Below are positions 16,381-24,437 of a stretch of DNA of 64,000 nucleotides, piece after piece. The position numbers and the translations under genes were made by a program. How positions within the stretch are numbered: the stretch's first letter is position 1; each line of letters starts with the position of its first letter. Location: positions 1 to 64,000 of the IMG/VR virus record IMGVR_UViG_3300006175_000004; one strand, 5' to 3'. The stretch comes from a virus. The notes under the pieces are model-generated. The model ran no database searches, had not been told where the DNA came from, and was given only the letters and a program-made list of their open reading frames with translations.

Positions 16381-17385
16381 ATGTCTGACATGACACTTGC
16401 CATCGCGACAGAGTGCCTTCTCGCCAATGTCGCGGCGAACATTCCCACAATGCTTTGGTCACCACCGGGCGTCGGAAAATCCGACACCGTCCGCTATGTG
16501 GGAAGTCTGCTCAAATGCTCGGTGATTGACTTCCGGGCAGCCCTTCGCGACCCGGTCGATTTGCGGGGCCTTCCCTTGGTCGATGCCAAGTCAGGCACGA
16601 CCCGCTGGCTTCCGCCCGCCGAGCTTCCGCAGGAAGGCCGCGACGGGAAGAAGGGTATTCTGTTCATGGACGAGCTGAATGCAGCATCCCGGATGATGAT
16701 GGCCGCGTGCTTTGGATTGGTCCTTGAACGGAAGGTGGGCGAATATGTCCTTCCCGATGGCTGGGCAATCATTGCGGCGGGCAATCGCGTGCTTGACCGG
16801 GCCGCAGCCAATTCCATGCCGACCGCCTTGCGGAATCGGTTCGCCCATCTGACCATCGTGCCCGATTTACAAAGCTGGTGTGAATGGGCCGCACGGGTGG
16901 GCTTGCACCCATTGGTCACCGCCTTCGTTCGCTTCCGCCCTGAATTGCTGCACAAGATGCCGGAAGGCGAGGAGAACAGCTTCCCGACCCCGCGTGCATG
17001 GGAACGGGTGGCGAAGATTTGCGATGCGAAGGAAGGCATCCGCCAGCATCTGGTATCAGCCCTTGTGGGCGACGGCCCGGCTGCGGAATTCGAGGGCTTC
17101 ATCCGGGTATGGAAGAACCTGCCGTCGATCAACGACATCCTCGCCAATCCCCGGACGGTGCACTGCCCTTCTTACGATGAGCCCGCTCAGTGCTACGCCT
17201 TGGCGACAGGCTTGGCTCGCCGCTGCGACAAATCCAACTTCACAAATGCGGTGGCCTACACGGATCGGTTGCCGCGCGAATTCAGCGTGATGTTCGTGAT
17301 CGATGCCATCAAGAAGAACCCCGATCTGAAGAACACCAAGGCATTCACCGGCTGGTTCGCCCGCAATAGCGACGTCCTGATCTGA
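16381..17385 (+). CDS. MoxR-type AAA+ ATPase
   Basis: A 334-residue ATPase. Walker A PPGVGKSD is at 28-35, Walker B ILFMDELN at 93-100 and a sensor AAGNR follows. The segment FRAALRDPVDLRGLPLVD is typical of MoxR/CobS-like ATPases. Members act as chaperones that remodel or load metals into a VWA-domain partner; that partner is encoded two genes downstream. Translation starts behind a variant of the repeated leader (TTGGAAACC, then AAAGGATCAAA). Confidence 0.85.
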   Translation: MSDMTLAIATECLLANVAANIPTMLWSPPGVGKSDTVRYVGSLLKCSVIDFRAALRDPVDLRGLPLVDAKSGTTRWLPPAELPQEGRDGKKGILFMDELNAASRMMMAACFGLVLERKVGEYVLPDGWAIIAAGNRVLDRAAANSMPTALRNRFAHLTIVPDLQSWCEWAARVGLHPLVTAFVRFRPELLHKMPEGEENSFPTPRAWERVAKICDAKEGIRQHLVSALVGDGPAAEFEGFIRVWKNLPSINDILANPRTVHCPSYDEPAQCYALATGLARRCDKSNFTNAVAYTDRLPREFSVMFVIDAIKKNPDLKNTKAFTGWFARNSDVLI

Positions 17386-17399
17386 AAGGAGATCAAACA

Positions 17400-17591
17400 A
17401 TGTTGTGGATGGTTATTCAAAAACCAAAGCATCGATACGTGATGATTCAGAATATCCGATGCACAGTGATCGAAGCTCGATCAGGAAGGGCCGCGATTCA
17501 CCAAGCCAAGATAAGAAACTTCATCTGTGACAGAGACTACAGGCAACCTAAAGCAGTTCAGATCACAGCCGATTTGGACCTGTGGTTCTGA
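17400..17591 (+). CDS. small basic protein
   Basis: A 63-residue basic protein (MLWMVIQKPKHRYVMIQN...) with strand-like segments and no known motif. AAAGGAG precedes the ATG by 8 bases. It lies between the ATPase and the VWA protein of the module. Confidence 0.65.
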   Translation: MLWMVIQKPKHRYVMIQNIRCTVIEARSGRAAIHQAKIRNFICDRDYRQPKAVQITADLDLWF

Positions 17592-17602
17592 AAGGATCGA
17601 CC

Positions 17603-17716
17603 ATGACTACTTGGATCATTTCCCACCAAACCGCCTTCTCTTGGTTTTGGTATGGCTTCGCAGCAGCGCAAGTGCTGAACCTTTTCTTCGCACTGATCAA
17701 AGGATCAAGAAGATGA
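17603..17716 (+). CDS. 37-residue membrane protein
   Basis: MTTWIISHQTAFSWFWYGFA followed by a second hydrophobic part and KGSRR. It is a plausible single-pass membrane peptide with aromatic residues at the interface and a positive end. AAAGGATC lies just upstream, and the stop overlaps the ATG of the VWA gene (ATGA). Expression together with the VWA protein suggests a membrane anchor for it. Confidence 0.65.
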   Translation: MTTWIISHQTAFSWFWYGFAAAQVLNLFFALIKGSRR

Positions 17717-18957
17717 AACCACAAGCAATCGACCCGCGCATGATCAAAGCGCGGACATCGCTGATTCACCGCCACCCATTTTGGGGAAGCTTGGCGTTGC
17801 ATCTGCAAATCGTGGAAGACCCATCGGTGGAGACAATGGCTGTCGATGGGAAGCATTTGTTCTACGCCCCGAAGTTTCTGGACACATTGACGCAGGCGCA
17901 AATCGAAGCGGTGATCGCGCACGAAGTTTGCCACTGCGCTTACAAGCACCATGTCCGCAGGGGCAGCCGCGATTTTGAATTGTGGAACGAAGCTTGCGAC
18001 CACCCGATCAATTTGGACTTACAACGAGCGGGCTTTGATTTGCCGAAGCCCAATCTGTGCGATCCTCAATATGATCGGATGTCGGCTGAAGAAGTCTTCG
18101 CCATCATTGCCAAGAAGCAGGCCGAGCAACAGAAGCAGCAGGGCCAAGGCCAAGGGCAAGGGCAGGGCGCGGCAGGAAGCCCGCAGCCGGGCGGGCAACA
18201 GCCGGGGCAATCCAAGCCCGGCCAAGGGCAAGGACAGCCCGGAAAGGGCACGATTCGCGGCCCTGCGGGCATGGGAAAGGTGCTTGACGCGGCCCCTGAG
18301 CATGATCAGGCGGCAACGGCCAAGGAAGAAGCCGAGTGGGACGTTCTGGTTCGCCAAGCCCTGTCGGTGGAAGCGGGTCGCAATGCCGGAAAGCTGCCCG
18401 GCAATTTGGCCCGCATGGCTGAAGCGGTGAAGCAACGGCCCGTCGATTGGCGGGAAGTATTGCACCGCTTCGTCGATAGCCGAGCATCGTGGGACTATTC
18501 TTGGTCCCATCCCAACAAGCGCATGTTGGGTGGCGGGATCATTTTCCCCGGCACCGAGCCTGATGGGATCGGCAAGCTTGCGGTGGTCCGCGATACTTCA
18601 GGATCGATTGACCGTCGATTGGCGGGCCGCTTCAATAACGAACTGCAAGCCATCCTAGACGATGGATCGGTATCTGAAGTGGTGATGATCGATTGCGACG
18701 CTTCCGTTCGCGATGTTCGTCATTTTCAGATGGGCGATCAGATCAGCATGGAAGTCAAAGGCGGCGGTGGCACCCGCTTCTCACCCGCCTTGGAATGGTT
18801 GGCACAAAAGGAAACCGACATTGTTGCGATCATCTATCTGACCGATCTGGATTGTCGCGACTTCGGACCTGAACCGAATGTGCCGACCCTGTGGGCTGCC
18901 TATGGTCCGAAGGCCCGCAACAGTGTGCCCTTCGGGGAAAAGATCATTCTAATATGA
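17713..18957 (+). CDS. VWA-like protein with zinc metallopeptidase motif (DUF2201 type)
   Basis: A 414-residue protein. The N-terminal domain has HEVCH at 70-74 in the frame AVIAHEVCHCAYKHH, a zinc metallopeptidase signature. A Gln/Gly/Pro-rich linker covers about 125-180. The C-terminal VWA-like domain has DTSGS near residue 280, part of a metal-dependent adhesion site. Such proteins pair with MoxR ATPases; the pair resembles the CobS/CobT chelatase arrangement. Its job in phage infection is not established. The start overlaps a tiny membrane gene, which suggests coupling. Confidence 0.82.
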   Translation: MKPQAIDPRMIKARTSLIHRHPFWGSLALHLQIVEDPSVETMAVDGKHLFYAPKFLDTLTQAQIEAVIAHEVCHCAYKHHVRRGSRDFELWNEACDHPINLDLQRAGFDLPKPNLCDPQYDRMSAEEVFAIIAKKQAEQQKQQGQGQGQGQGAAGSPQPGGQQPGQSKPGQGQGQPGKGTIRGPAGMGKVLDAAPEHDQAATAKEEAEWDVLVRQALSVEAGRNAGKLPGNLARMAEAVKQRPVDWREVLHRFVDSRASWDYSWSHPNKRMLGGGIIFPGTEPDGIGKLAVVRDTSGSIDRRLAGRFNNELQAILDDGSVSEVVMIDCDASVRDVRHFQMGDQISMEVKGGGGTRFSPALEWLAQKETDIVAIIYLTDLDCRDFGPEPNVPTLWAAYGPKARNSVPFGEKIILI

Positions 18958-18971
18958 AAGGAAGGTAACCA

Positions 18972-19175
18972 ATGACTATTTTTGAAGCCCACAAAAAGTG
19001 GCGGGATGCTTACGCTGCTTGGGTGGACGAAGCCCACGTTGTGCTTGGTCCAAGTGCCCCGGTGAAAGCAATGCAAGGTGAGCCGGGCACCGAATTGCGT
19101 CGTTTGTATGATGAGGTTGAGGCGGCAGCCAATGCGTATGACGCTGTCGCTCGTAGCATTCCTTTGTCTGACTGA
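18972..19175 (+). CDS. hypothetical protein
   Basis: A 67-residue helical protein starting MTIFEAHKKWRDAYAAWVDE. GGAAGG lies upstream of the ATG. Soluble, acidic, no recognised motif. Confidence 0.6.
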   Translation: MTIFEAHKKWRDAYAAWVDEAHVVLGPSAPVKAMQGEPGTELRRLYDEVEAAANAYDAVARSIPLSD

Positions 19176-19211
19176 AGTTTGGAAACATCGAAACCAAAAA
19201 GAAGGCACCCA

Positions 19212-19565
19212 ATGCGTAAAGTTCACGTGACGTTTGAATGCTTGGAGAATGTGCTCGGGCCAATGCTGCTCGATATCACCGAGCGACCAAATACCCGGAT
19301 CATCCAAATGAAGGCGATCAGCGAACGACCGCCGACAGAAAACAAGCCCGCCAAAAACAAAACCGGTCTTTCCACAAGGGAAGTGATCGAAGACCTCGCC
19401 ATGAAGAAGAAGGGAAAGGGCTTCACCATATCGGAAGCGAAAGCGGCCTTGGAAAATCATGGCTTCTCCAAGTCCACCGTCTACCCGCTGATCACAGACA
19501 TGAAGAAGGCGGGAATAATCGGTGACGGTATCGACAACAACTACATTTCACTGATGGGGAAATAA
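19212..19565 (+). CDS. winged-helix-like DNA-binding protein
   Basis: A 117-residue protein. Residues about 55-110 look like a winged helix: GLSTREVIEDLAMKKKGKG, then an ISEAKAALENHGFSKSTVYP recognition-like helix and a short wing (IIGDGIDNNYISL). The N-terminal half is a beta-rich block with a basic linker. GAAGG lies before the ATG, and TTTGGAAACATC of the repeated leader lies further upstream. Could regulate the early operon. Confidence 0.55.
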   Translation: MRKVHVTFECLENVLGPMLLDITERPNTRIIQMKAISERPPTENKPAKNKTGLSTREVIEDLAMKKKGKGFTISEAKAALENHGFSKSTVYPLITDMKKAGIIGDGIDNNYISLMGK

Positions 19566-19808
19566 ATGACACGGAAGATCAACGGCTTTCCGATCTACCG
19601 GACCTATTCCTTCACGGGGCAGGACCCGGCTGTGCGCGAAACGCTGAACTGCGTCAAGGACAAAAAGGATTCATCCAAGAAGTCCGGGGTCGCCCGCAGC
19701 ACCTACCGCAATTGGGATACCCGCAAAACCCGCCGCCCGCAATTCGCAACCCTTCAGGCCACCGCCATCGCCAACGGCAAGCGGTGGAAGCTTGGCGATG
19801 ATGATTGA
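19566..19808 (+). CDS. HTH protein
   Basis: An 80-residue basic protein. A stretch around residues 38-70 (KKSGVARSTYRNWDTRKTRR, then P.FATLQATA) fits the recognition helix and last helix of a Cro/CI-type helix-turn-helix. The ATG follows the previous stop directly, so translation is coupled. Probably a small transcription regulator; the target is unknown. Confidence 0.55.
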   Translation: MTRKINGFPIYRTYSFTGQDPAVRETLNCVKDKKDSSKKSGVARSTYRNWDTRKTRRPQFATLQATAIANGKRWKLGDDD

Positions 19809-19821
19809 AAGGATCACGAAC

Positions 19822-20079
19822 ATGGAAACGGAAACCAAAAAAGTGACGATGGAGTTCGGTCGGCACGATCTTGAAACCATCAAGCGGGCTCTGTCGATTG
19901 CCAGCACCAAGATCAGCGCCGACGTCCGGCGCAAGCAGAAGGCCGCGCAAGAATCCAGGCGCAATCTGCGGCCCGGTGCTATCGCATCGTTGGCGATGGA
20001 AGGCGGTGACTACATAGGGCTGTTTAAGCTGATCGACGCGGTGCTCACCGCCGCATCGAAAAAGGAAGGGGGTGTGTGA
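19822..20079 (+). CDS. hypothetical protein
   Basis: An 85-residue helical basic protein (METETKKVTMEFGRHDLETI...). GAAAGGATC precedes the ATG by 6 bases. The middle is rich in Lys/Arg/Gln. No known domain. Confidence 0.65.
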   Translation: METETKKVTMEFGRHDLETIKRALSIASTKISADVRRKQKAAQESRRNLRPGAIASLAMEGGDYIGLFKLIDAVLTAASKKEGGV

Positions 20080-20396
20080 TGGAACGCAGGCACCCCCGCT
20101 GTTCCCCTGACCATTGGCGCGAATTGCTGGTGGCCATGAATCGGTCCGACGACGAAGTGACTGTCAGCGCGGAAGCCTTCAAGGACGTGGCCAATTGCCA
20201 CGTCCAGAAGGGCGGAAGCATCAGCCGTGACATGGTCCTTCAGGCCGGGCGATCCCGAACTGTGCTGCGCCGGAATCAGCTTTGGACTCTGGTTCAGGAG
20301 CACGGGAAGGTTTGTGAAATGAAGGGCGGGTCTGACAAGCCCGCCGACTTCCATACCACCAACGAGCTAATCCGGGCGGGGATCATTAGGCCATGA
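20079..20396 (+). CDS. hypothetical protein
   Basis: A 105-residue protein starting MERRHPRCSPDHW. The ATG overlaps the previous stop (TGATG) behind AAGGAAGGGGG. Mixed alpha/beta composition; no domain recognised. Confidence 0.6.
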   Translation: MERRHPRCSPDHWRELLVAMNRSDDEVTVSAEAFKDVANCHVQKGGSISRDMVLQAGRSRTVLRRNQLWTLVQEHGKVCEMKGGSDKPADFHTTNELIRAGIIRP

Positions 20397-21265
20397 TGCA
20401 CGCCCACCGAGTGATCGAAGCCATGCGGAAGCGAACGCCCGGCACGCATCCGCCGTTGCGGGAATATCTGTCGGAAGAAAAGATCGACACATTTGCCGAT
20501 CTGATCGAAGCAGCCGAGAAGTTTGACTTCGGCCCTTTGGTTCTGGAAAGAAAGGACGACACAATCCTGCCGGGCGGGTATGGCTACTCCCTGCCTGATT
20601 TCACAGACACCGAATGGGAATTGTGGGGCTTGGGCCTGATCCCGCTTCCTGCCAATCCAAGCTGGTATGAATATCAGCTTGGTACTTCCCGATCCGGGCT
20701 GCTTGTTTATACCCATGAAGAAAGGTGGTGCGTCGTTCGGGCTGAATTGGCCCCATCGATGTATTGGGATGCGGTCATGGTTTCCATTCCCCGGAAATCA
20801 GCAGCCCACCAAACTTATACACAATGCGAAATGCACTCCGACTGGATGGCCCCGCAGCAGCTTACTGAAGAACAGAAGCGAACCTTGTGGGGCGATCAAG
20901 CCCACATATCGATCTATCTGACGCTGATGCTTGGATCGAAGACCACAGAAAAGAAGAATGTGCCTGCCCCGGCCTTCATCAATAAGGCACGAGCCAAGAA
21001 GGGGAAGCCCTTGCTGCCGGAGCATACCGTGGTGCGCATTGTGCCCCATCAATACATCACGGAAAGCCAGCGCGAAGCAGGCCGCACCCATGCAAGCCCA
21101 CGCTTGCATTGGCGTCGGTCCCATTTGCGGGTCTATGATCGGGCCACCCCGGCTTCTACATTCGTGGAAGGGAAGGGATGGTGCGTTGCTATTCCCCGTT
21201 GCTTGGTCGGCGTTGCTGACCAAGGCGAAGTCCACCACGAGTATTTTGTGAGGAATGAGACATGA
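20393..21265 (+). CDS. hypothetical protein
   Basis: A 290-residue soluble protein, rich in aromatic residues (PSWYEYQLG, WDAVMVSIPRK) and ending in a beta-rich region with several His and Trp residues. No motif gives a function. It overlaps both neighbours (ATGA). One of the larger unknown proteins in the early region. Confidence 0.7.
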   Translation: MMHAHRVIEAMRKRTPGTHPPLREYLSEEKIDTFADLIEAAEKFDFGPLVLERKDDTILPGGYGYSLPDFTDTEWELWGLGLIPLPANPSWYEYQLGTSRSGLLVYTHEERWCVVRAELAPSMYWDAVMVSIPRKSAAHQTYTQCEMHSDWMAPQQLTEEQKRTLWGDQAHISIYLTLMLGSKTTEKKNVPAPAFINKARAKKGKPLLPEHTVVRIVPHQYITESQREAGRTHASPRLHWRRSHLRVYDRATPASTFVEGKGWCVAIPRCLVGVADQGEVHHEYFVRNET

Positions 21266-21741
21266 CCAAACCCAAGAGCATGGAGAAGTGGCAACCGCTG
21301 CGTGAGTCAGCGGTTGTCGGACCACCACCTGAAGATTTGATCAAGGCGACAATGGACCAATTGAAGATCGACAGAGACGAAGCAATCAAGACCCTCAACG
21401 ATGACGAAAAGAATGTGCGATATTTCGTCAATGATCTGTATCAGGTGCAGCTCCGCGTTGCGGATTACCCGTTGCTGCAACTGAACATTCGCCGCAGGGA
21501 CGGAAAGCCCATCTTCCGTGATTGGCGGCACTTCCAGCAGATCAAGAATGAAATTGTCGGCCCGGATTGCGAAGCGGTCGAGCTCTATCCTGCAGAAGAG
21601 CGCTTGGTCGATCAGGGGAACAAATATCACCTGTGGGCGGTGGCTGATCCGAAGTTCCGCTTCCCCTTCGGGTGGAAAACACGAACAGTGGATTACAGTT
21701 CGTATGACTCATCTATAAGCGGACTTCGGCAAAGGGCCTGA
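21262..21741 (+). CDS. conserved phage protein (DUF7694-like)
   Basis: A 159-residue protein. The segment LLQLNIRRRDGKPIFRDWRH, then QIKNEIVG, an AVELYPAEERLVDQGNKYHL part and a final FPFGW, follows the pattern of a conserved phage protein family that I recall as DUF7694. Function of that family is unknown. The first 60 residues are a helical charged extension. Confidence 0.6.
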   Translation: MTKPKSMEKWQPLRESAVVGPPPEDLIKATMDQLKIDRDEAIKTLNDDEKNVRYFVNDLYQVQLRVADYPLLQLNIRRRDGKPIFRDWRHFQQIKNEIVGPDCEAVELYPAEERLVDQGNKYHLWAVADPKFRFPFGWKTRTVDYSSYDSSISGLRQRA

Positions 21742-21744
21742 CCA

Positions 21745-22395
21745 ATGGCAATCAATTACGACGAAGCCACCATGAAGAAGTTGCATGATGAAATGTTGAA
21801 GCAGCCTGTATCTGAGTCACTTGTAAAAGACATTATCAGCACTGATGTCAATTTTCTGAAGCTTCAAGATCAGATGCAGGAAGAAATAGCGAAGGCGGTG
21901 GGTATTCCCACCGGTATACTGATGGGGGTTGACCCGGCTTCTTCTTCCCCTTCACCGGGAACGATCTACGTCGATCTTGCGGGTGGGCAATTTACAAGAC
22001 GGTTCCATCGCCTGAACGCTGACCTTGATTGGGTACAGGTTGCGTTCGACAAATGGCGTGGTCGATCACCCCGGCCACCCAACAAGCGGAAGCCTACCCT
22101 GCGGCAACTGGAATTTGTCTACGAGCGCTGCATCCATTCGGACGAATTGGAAAGGCATGGGTTGATTCCGCTGGGTGAACTTCCGTCAGTTTGCTGGTCC
22201 AATCGGACAAAGCCTTTCCGGTGTAACGGATTCTATTTCGTCCCTTCACGATGGGTCATGTCGGTCCTTCGCAGCCGATATCCCAACCCGCTGCTTTCCG
22301 ATCTGGAAATATGTGCAGCGGCGGTCTTCCCTGAAACGCTACCAAAGGACCTCGGCCCTGTGGACTTTCAAGCTCTCAACGAGGGGCACGGCTGA
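21745..22395 (+). CDS. hypothetical protein
   Basis: A 216-residue protein. An N-terminal helical part (about 1-55) is followed by a Pro/Ser-rich turn (GVDPASSSPSPG), then a basic central part (KWRGRSPRPPNKRKP) and an aromatic C-terminal domain. No family recognised. It starts shortly after the previous stop and ends in a TGATG overlap. Confidence 0.6.
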   Translation: MAINYDEATMKKLHDEMLKQPVSESLVKDIISTDVNFLKLQDQMQEEIAKAVGIPTGILMGVDPASSSPSPGTIYVDLAGGQFTRRFHRLNADLDWVQVAFDKWRGRSPRPPNKRKPTLRQLEFVYERCIHSDELERHGLIPLGELPSVCWSNRTKPFRCNGFYFVPSRWVMSVLRSRYPNPLLSDLEICAAAVFPETLPKDLGPVDFQALNEGHG

Positions 22396-22592
22396 TGGGC
22401 TACGAACCCGCCTACTTGATATATCGGTGCCCGAATTGCGGGGCCGACGTTGGCGTGCGTTGCACTGGTAAAAGGGTTTGCCAAGACCGACTGGTGCGAG
22501 CTGCTTCATTGGGCGAAGGCAACGGACAGCCCAAGTGTCTGGATTCAGAAGGAAAGCGCACTGCTGTTGGCGGTCGTCCAAGGAACTACTGA
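22395..22592 (+). CDS. small zinc-ribbon-like protein
   Basis: A 65-residue protein with CPNCGADVGVRC and a following C...R pattern (GKRVCQDRLVRAA), which is the layout of the small phage zinc-finger proteins with CxxC...C motifs. The start overlaps the previous stop (TGATG). The primase frame is also open across most of this gene but has no ribosome site there. Confidence 0.55.
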   Translation: MGYEPAYLIYRCPNCGADVGVRCTGKRVCQDRLVRAASLGEGNGQPKCLDSEGKRTAVGGRPRNY

Positions 22593-22593
22593 C

Positions 22594-23610
22594 ATGGCAT
22601 TTGATTGGCCACGCTTTCTTGACGCCAACCGGATCGAATACATCGACCGGGGTCCATCCACAGCGAAGGGCAATGTCTACGTGCATTGCCCTTTCTGTGG
22701 TGAAGCTGACCAAGGGAATCACATGGGCGTGTCCCTGCTTGGCAAGGGCTGGGGCTGCTGGCGTCAGGACAGCCACCGGGGCATTGCTCCGCACCGATTG
22801 ATCCAGGCCCTGATTGGCTGCTCATGGGCTGAAGCGGAAAGGATCGCCGGAAGCCGGAAGCAAGTGACCACAGGCGATGGCGATTTGCTGAATCAGGTGT
22901 CCGCCTTGGTCGGCATTCCCGCAGCAGCCGGGCAATTCGAACCGGCACTGGAACAGCCGGGCAGTCGCATCACCAGCAAATGCCGACCGCTGTGGGAATA
23001 TCTCCACAAGCTCCGGGGCTTCCTTGAATACACCGACGAAGTGATCGGGCGATTCAAGCTGACCGGGTCATTGGATGGCCCTTGGCGCTACCGGGTGATC
23101 TTCCCTGTGCAGGATTGGGACCGTTCCCTGATTTCATGGACGGGCCGGTCGGTGGTGACCGGGGCCGAGCCCCGCTACCGTTCCCTGACCGTTGAAGCCG
23201 AGAAGGCCATAGCGGGTCAGGTCGCCCGGCAGCCGATATCTGACTGTCTGTTGCGCCTTCCTGAATTGGCGAAGGGCGGAAGGCTGCTTGTGATTGCTGA
23301 AGGCCCCTTGGATGCCGCCAAGCTGTCCCTGCATGAAAGGGAAAACGAAGCGGTGGCCACCTGTCTGTTCGGAAAGCGAATCAGCACCGGGCAGCTCGAT
23401 TTGCTGGCTCAGCTTCGCAGCCGCTTCGACCACATTGCCTTGCTGCTCGACCCGGACGCGTCGATGGACGCCATTGCGTTGGAATCCGGAGCGAGCTTCT
23501 TGGGGATATCTTCAGTCAGAATGAGGGGCCATGACGCGGGCGAAATGAAAAGCCCGCAAATCCGGGGCCTCTATTCCCGCATCAATCGACGAATGGAATC
23601 TTCCCCTTAA
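22594..23610 (+). CDS. DNA primase (zinc ribbon plus TOPRIM)
   Basis: A 338-residue protein. The zinc-binding domain is at the start: CPFC at 32-35, then C55 and H61. The TOPRIM catalytic site follows: LLVIAEGPLDAAKL (about residue 232) gives the conserved Glu, and ALLLDPDASMD the DxD-like motif. It should synthesise RNA primers for the phage polymerase with the DnaB-like helicase encoded upstream. AAGGA lies 10 bases before the ATG. It is shorter than bacterial DnaG because no helicase-binding domain is present. Confidence 0.85.
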   Translation: MAFDWPRFLDANRIEYIDRGPSTAKGNVYVHCPFCGEADQGNHMGVSLLGKGWGCWRQDSHRGIAPHRLIQALIGCSWAEAERIAGSRKQVTTGDGDLLNQVSALVGIPAAAGQFEPALEQPGSRITSKCRPLWEYLHKLRGFLEYTDEVIGRFKLTGSLDGPWRYRVIFPVQDWDRSLISWTGRSVVTGAEPRYRSLTVEAEKAIAGQVARQPISDCLLRLPELAKGGRLLVIAEGPLDAAKLSLHERENEAVATCLFGKRISTGQLDLLAQLRSRFDHIALLLDPDASMDAIALESGASFLGISSVRMRGHDAGEMKSPQIRGLYSRINRRMESSP

Positions 23611-23724
23611 TCTGTGCTTGCTTCAGCCCGCCCACGGGGCTTTGCTTCCCATCCATTTCCAAGTCCGTTGGAAGCCGACGCACGCGAGATCCTTGCGCTG
23701 CGGCAGGCGATGTTTCCACCTATC

Positions 23725-23759
23725 GTCGGGGTAGGTACGGACGACCCGACACCTTTTTT
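23725..23759 (+). terminator. candidate intrinsic terminator after the primase
   Basis: GTCGGG and CCCGAC form a 6-pair stem with a 14-base loop, followed after 3 bases by six T. A second, weaker hairpin (AGCCC...GGGCT) lies nearer the primase stop. The sigma-like gene starts 20 bases downstream, so read-through or an internal promoter is needed. Confidence 0.5.
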
Positions 23760-23779
23760 CTTGTGGGGGTTTCAATCGA

Positions 23780-24337
23780 ATGCAACGACGTCGCCCGCGC
23801 GAATACTTCGACCGTGGTCTTCAGCTATGGATCATCAAGACCGCCCACGCCCACCATTGGCGGGTGGCTTCTTGGGTCGGCCCGGACGATCTAATTCAGG
23901 AAGGGTTCGTCATTGCCGCGCTGTGCCGCCACCGATATTCCGCAACGGTGCGTTCGAATTCCCACTTCATGTCGCTGGTAAAAGTTTGCTTTCTGAATCG
24001 GCTGCACGATTTGGCAAAGCAGCGATCCCGCAATCCCGAGCAAATACCCATTTCTCAAATTGTGGAATTCCGGGGCAGGGAAGAAGCGGCGCTGGAATTG
24101 CTGGGTGGTGTGGAGAACGGCGATCAGGAGTTGGTCGCCGCTTTGCGTTCTGCCCCGGCTGAAATCCAAGCCCTGCTCGTTTTGCTGAATGATCCTGTGC
24201 TGCGCAGGAAGGCCCGCCATCCCCGTCGCCGTCCGAATGGCTGCCGGGAAACCCACAGCGAGCAATTCAATCGTCTGCTCAAGCTTCCCATTGACACCGA
24301 CCTGCCCGGAAAGCTCCGGGAACTACTGGTCACCTGA
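23780..24337 (+). CDS. sigma-factor-like protein
   Basis: A 185-residue protein. Residues about 15-80 resemble sigma region 2: WVGPDDLIQEGFVIAALCRH has the DLIQEG signature, followed by SLVKVCFLNRLHDLAKQ. A region-4-like helix-turn-helix is not obvious; the C-terminal part is helical and basic. It could direct host RNA polymerase to late phage promoters. GGGGGT lies before the ATG. A different plus-strand frame (23614-24162) overlaps it but shows no protein-like features. Confidence 0.6.
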   Translation: MQRRRPREYFDRGLQLWIIKTAHAHHWRVASWVGPDDLIQEGFVIAALCRHRYSATVRSNSHFMSLVKVCFLNRLHDLAKQRSRNPEQIPISQIVEFRGREEAALELLGGVENGDQELVAALRSAPAEIQALLVLLNDPVLRRKARHPRRRPNGCRETHSEQFNRLLKLPIDTDLPGKLRELLVT

Positions 24338-24359
24338 CAGTTCTGTCGATACAGCTATA

Positions 24360-24423
24360 CCTTGCAACGCCAGCACCGGTGCTTTAGTAGCCGGTAGATT
24401 TGGCACGACCAAATCCTTGCAAC
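24360..24423 (+). promoter_or_regulatory. candidate operator: CCTTGCAAC repeats around a palindrome
   Basis: Two CCTTGCAAC copies (24360-24368 and 24415-24423) flank a 7-base perfect inverted repeat GATTTGG-CACGA-CCAAATC. It lies in the 100-base gap before the gene at 24438, just after the sigma-like gene. The layout suits a regulator site or an RNA leader. Confidence 0.45.
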
Positions 24424-24437
24424 CAATGGAGCACCCA

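Noticed and set aside
23614-24162. 182-residue plus-strand frame over the sigma-like gene
   Set aside because: It lacks protein-like features and overlaps the frame with the sigma region 2 signature, which has a better start.
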